From NCBI GenBank assembly GCA_964348795.1, contig CAYGDY010000011.1, positions 16,079 through 80,078 of the forward strand: 64,000 nucleotides of DNA, given 5' to 3'. Shown here one piece after another: positions 61,365 through 64,000 of this stretch. Both the position numbers and the translations under genes were made by a program. This DNA is from JADLAT01 sp964348795. GTDB lineage: Bacteria; Pseudomonadota; Alphaproteobacteria; Micavibrionales; Micavibrionaceae. Within the stretch, counting starts at the first letter, position 1, and every line of letters begins with the position of its first letter. Below the pieces are notes generated by a model. The model searched no databases. It saw only the letters and a program-made list of their open reading frames with translations, and was not told where the DNA came from.

Positions 61365-62237
61365 ATGAAGCAGTTTAACGCCGAAACGATACAAACCAAA
61401 CCGAAAAAATCGGGCCCTGCGCACATTATTGTTTTTGGTAATGAGAAAGGCGGATCGGGGAAATCCACGGCAGCCATGCATACCGCGATTGCCCTGTTGC
61501 GGCTGGGGTATCAGGTCGGCACCATTGATCTGGACGCACGGCAGGGCACGCTGACCCGCTACATGCGCAACCGCTTTGAATTTATCTGCCAGACCCGCAA
61601 GATGCTCCCCTCCCCGCTTCATATGGCGATTGACCGGAGCACTGCGGCGACCTTACAGGAACGGGAAACCGAGGAGCGGGAGTTTTTGTTCATGGCGCTC
61701 AACGAGCTCTCCGTCCCGTGTGATTTTATCGTGATCGACACACCAGGCACGGACAGTTACCTCAGCCGCCTCGCACACAGCTATGCCCAGACCCTTGTCA
61801 CGCCGCTCAATGACAGCTTTGTGGATCTGGATCTGCTGGCCGATATTGATGCCCTCACCCTCCAGATCAAAGGCCCTTCGATCTATACCAAGATGGTAGA
61901 AGAACAAAAAACCCGCAAACGCCTGCGTGACAACTCGGATATCCACTGGATCGTCATGCGCAACCGCCTGTCGCATCTGGATGCCAAGAACAAACAGAAA
62001 ATCGGGGTTTTGCTGGAACGCATGAGCGGCCTCTACGGCTTTGACATTGCGCCTGGCTTTGGGGAGCGTGTGACATTCCGTGAACTCTTCCCCAAGGGCC
62101 TGACGCATCTGGATATCAAAAATGACCCCGAAACCCCGATGACGCTGTCCCAAGTCGCGGCACGGCAGGAAGTCCGCCACCTTATCACCGCCATCGGCCC
62201 CGAGAAAATCAGGGGCTATGCCCAGCCCGTGTCTTGA
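61365..62237 (+). CDS. mipZ: Division-plane ATPase MipZ
   Basis: ParA/MinD-type ATPase that in alphaproteobacteria forms gradients from the chromosome-bound ParB and keeps FtsZ at mid-cell. 290 residues. Deviant Walker A NEKGGSGKSTAAMH (about 26-39), IDLDARQGTLTRYM, and FIVIDTPGTDSYLSRLAHS match MipZ rather than ParA. The mid-part KGPSIYTKMVEEQKTRKR is typical of the MipZ subgroup. Next downstream, across repeats, are chpT and a cheA-like gene. Confidence 0.94.
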   Translation: MKQFNAETIQTKPKKSGPAHIIVFGNEKGGSGKSTAAMHTAIALLRLGYQVGTIDLDARQGTLTRYMRNRFEFICQTRKMLPSPLHMAIDRSTAATLQERETEEREFLFMALNELSVPCDFIVIDTPGTDSYLSRLAHSYAQTLVTPLNDSFVDLDLLADIDALTLQIKGPSIYTKMVEEQKTRKRLRDNSDIHWIVMRNRLSHLDAKNKQKIGVLLERMSGLYGFDIAPGFGERVTFRELFPKGLTHLDIKNDPETPMTLSQVAARQEVRHLITAIGPEKIRGYAQPVS

Positions 62238-62614
62238 CACCCCTTTTATTTTTCATGATTTAATTTCTGTAACCATTGATATGCCCTGCCCCTCCCTTGT
62301 GATCCCTGCGAAAGCAGGGATCTAAGCCTTTTTACCACCAAAACACCAAGCTCTTTCAAACTTCTTTGTCATCCTGAGCCGCATGGCGAAGGATCTCATA
62401 AAACTTCAGAAGGATTCTTCACTTTCGTTCAGAATGACAAGAAAAAAACTCTGCGCACTCTGCGTGCTCTGTAGTAAAAAATCCTTCACTGAGAGGAAGC
62501 CTTTAGGCTGACGCGGCAGTCCAGTCTTTTTCTGGATCGCCACGTCCCTCTTGAAATTCCGCCCCAAACATGGCAGGGTGTGTGGGTTACGCAACCTCCT
62601 TGAAAAGCCGCCCC
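62238..62614. repeat. Repeat-filled gap between mipZ and chpT
   Basis: 377 bases with R-E (62299-62326, ATCCCTGCGAAAGCAGGGAT), an R-D-like arm near 62332 (ACCACCAAAACACCAAG), an R-C palindrome (62368-62438, GTCATCCTGAGCC ... CAGAATGAC), CTGCGCACTCTGCGTGCTCT near 62450, and half an R-A (62486-62553). No gene is seen in it. Confidence 0.75.
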
Positions 62615-63268
62615 ATGCCCCACCCTCCCCCTATAGACACTGGTATTTTAGAGCTTCTGGCCTCGAAAATCTGCCATGATCTCATCAGCCCGATTGGCGC
62701 GGTGTGCAACGGGGTGGAGTTTCTGGAGGATATGGGGGCGGAGGCCGGCGAAGAGGTCACAGGCCTGATTGCCTACAGCGCCCAGCAAGCCTCGGCCAAG
62801 CTTCAGGCCTACCGTATGGCGTATGGCGCGGGCGGCGCAGATGACACCATCAAGCCCGAAGACGTGCATAAAACCCTTCAGGCCATGATTGCACCCGATA
62901 ATAAGATCAAACAGGACTGGGATCCTTACGGCAATTTGGGCTACGAAGACCGCCCGAAAGCCTTTTCCAAGATGCTCTTGTGCGCACTTTTGCTGGGCAT
63001 GGAATGCCTGCCCAAGGGAGGGACCCTGAACGTCACCGCCGGATCCCAGACTGGCGAAACATGCGTCACAGCAAGAGGGCCAGACGCCAATATCAGAGGA
63101 CAAACAGAAAAAGCCCTGTCTTTGACACTGCACCGCGATGTGCTGGAGCCCAAATATATTCACCCGTATGTCACCGGCCTTCTTGCACACACCTATGGAT
63201 ATAAAATTTCTCTGCGTGACTCGAAGGACAATTCTGTTATAATCACGGTCGCACACCCCTCTGCGTGA
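62615..63268 (+). CDS. chpT: Histidine phosphotransferase ChpT
   Basis: 217 residues from ATG 62615; ATG 62570 would add 15 residues. The phosphoacceptor helix reads LASKICHDLISPIGAVCNGV (about 11-30), with His in ICHDLISP as in ChpT, followed by a degenerate HATPase-like domain. In Caulobacter ChpT passes phosphate from CckA to CtrA and CpdR (established); no such partners are in the window. The cheA-like gene begins 151 bases downstream. Confidence 0.9.
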   Translation: MPHPPPIDTGILELLASKICHDLISPIGAVCNGVEFLEDMGAEAGEEVTGLIAYSAQQASAKLQAYRMAYGAGGADDTIKPEDVHKTLQAMIAPDNKIKQDWDPYGNLGYEDRPKAFSKMLLCALLLGMECLPKGGTLNVTAGSQTGETCVTARGPDANIRGQTEKALSLTLHRDVLEPKYIHPYVTGLLAHTYGYKISLRDSKDNSVIITVAHPSA

Positions 63269-63419
63269 TATTTTTCTGCGTCTTATTACTTCGTATTTCC
63301 GGTGTTCCTGCGTTTCAAAAGGCTTTTTTCTGCTGAGAGGACAGTCTTTTGTGTGCACAGGGATGGTTTGAACATGATGTTACGGCAGGGACACGTCCCG
63401 CCAGCAGGGCACGCGCGCT

Positions 63420-64000
63420 ATGGACGATTTGATTTCAGAATTCCTGACCGAAACCAACGAGAGTCTGGAGGCGCTTGATCAGGATCTTGTCAATCTCGAA
63501 CAAAACCCTAACGACAAGGATCTGCTGTCCAAGATTTTTCGCCTGATGCACACGATCAAGGGGACGTGCGGCTTTTTGGGTCTACCGCGCCTTGAAAAGG
63601 TTGCGCACCACGCCGAAAATGTTCTGGGACGTTTCAGGGACGGCGATCTGGAAGTCACGCCGGAATATGTGACCCTGATTTTTGAATCGATCGACCGAAT
63701 CAAGCTCATCGTTGAAAAACTCGGCGAACAGGGCAAGGAACCTCAGGGGGATGATACCACCTTGATTGCCAAGCTGGACGAAGTGTATGAAGGCAAGGCC
63801 CGAAGCGGCGGGGCAGATTCTTCCGGCAGTGTTGTTGCGGCGCCACCACCGCCTGCACCAAAAACAGAAGAAAAAGATTTTGTGCCCGCAGAAGGCGGCG
63901 GGGTTCTCACGCAAGCCGAGCTGGATGCGCTTGAAGCCGCATTCCAGTCTGCGCAGGGCCCTGCAGAGTTTTCAGCGTCGCCCCCTGCCCCGCCCAAAAT
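63420..64000 (+). CDS. cheA: CheA-like histidine kinase, 3' end outside window
   Basis: From ATG 63420 the frame is open to the end of the window (193 codons). N-terminal Hpt domain: FLTETNESLEALDQDLVNLE, phospho-acceptor His in IFRLMHTIKGTCGFLGL, and LEKVAHHAENVLGRFRDG. A proline/alanine linker follows (VVAAPPPPAPKTEEKDF), as in CheA before its dimerisation and kinase domains. It is the first gene of what may be a chemotaxis operon outside the window. Placement next to chpT is common in alphaproteobacteria lacking flagellar-cluster cheA; that point is from memory. Confidence 0.9.
   Translation, partial: MDDLISEFLTETNESLEALDQDLVNLEQNPNDKDLLSKIFRLMHTIKGTCGFLGLPRLEKVAHHAENVLGRFRDGDLEVTPEYVTLIFESIDRIKLIVEKLGEQGKEPQGDDTTLIAKLDEVYEGKARSGGADSSGSVVAAPPPPAPKTEEKDFVPAEGGGVLTQAELDALEAAFQSAQGPAEFSASPPAPPK

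Overview
The window comes from a moderate-GC alphaproteobacterium. The strongest taxonomic clues are a MipZ-type division ATPase (61365-62237), a ChpT-type phosphotransferase (62615-63268), the order serS / pcm / LysM-M23 lipoprotein, and the xseB-ispA-dxs isoprenoid genes. The density of short dispersed repeats and the number of unrecognised secreted or one-helix proteins suggest a lineage away from the well-studied genera, perhaps Micavibrio-like; that placement is inference. There is no rRNA, CRISPR array, integrase, transposase or prophage module. One tRNA-Leu(GAG) is present.

Layout. 1-3.1 kb: 3' end of lepA, a hypothetical gene broken by one stop codon, an orphan CopG-type antitoxin and an AT-rich SEC-C gene. 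3.4-8.5 kb: DUF1003 protein, AmtB, then an alpha/beta hydrolase and a membrane-anchored MurF-like ligase. 8.6-12.1 kb (minus): murC and murB, separated by an unrelated AT-rich gene; murB carries a dispersed repeat in frame. 12.3-19.8 kb: NlpD-like lipoprotein, pcm, two tiny transcription units, serS, N-formylglutamate amidohydrolase, lipB, tRNA-Leu. 20-25.5 kb: an accessory zone around maeB with a paralogous secreted-protein family (two genes plus a fragment) and a duplicated pair of 42-44 aa genes with conserved promoters. 25.7-38.7 kb: mgtE, acyltransferase, GNAT, class A PBP, rnhA / P-loop protein / ispH, sppA, HAD phosphatase, dxs. 39-42 kb: two unrecognised genes wedged between dxs and ispA-xseB. 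42-47.4 kb: phosphoesterase, gmhA group, L,D-transpeptidase, radC, map. 47.5-51.7 kb: envelope proteins of unknown function and a CheZ-like protein. 52-58.3 kb: purB, bacterioferritin, an argH lacking its C-terminal tail, yjdM/phnA, yejF, rpsU. 58.3-64 kb: hypothetical secreted protein, pepP, mipZ, chpT and the start of a cheA-like gene running off the end.

Functional threads. Cell wall: murC, murB, MurF-like ligase, PBP1A, L,D-transpeptidase, NlpD-like factor. Isoprenoids: dxs, ispH, ispA. Cell-cycle and signalling: mipZ, chpT, cheA-like, cheZ-like. Most gaps between genes are filled by palindromic repeats that begin GTCAT and end ATGAC (called here R-A, R-B, R-C), plus R-D (ACCACGAAG... type) and R-E (CCCGCGAAAGCGGGGATC type). 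Several are nested within one another and one has entered a coding sequence.
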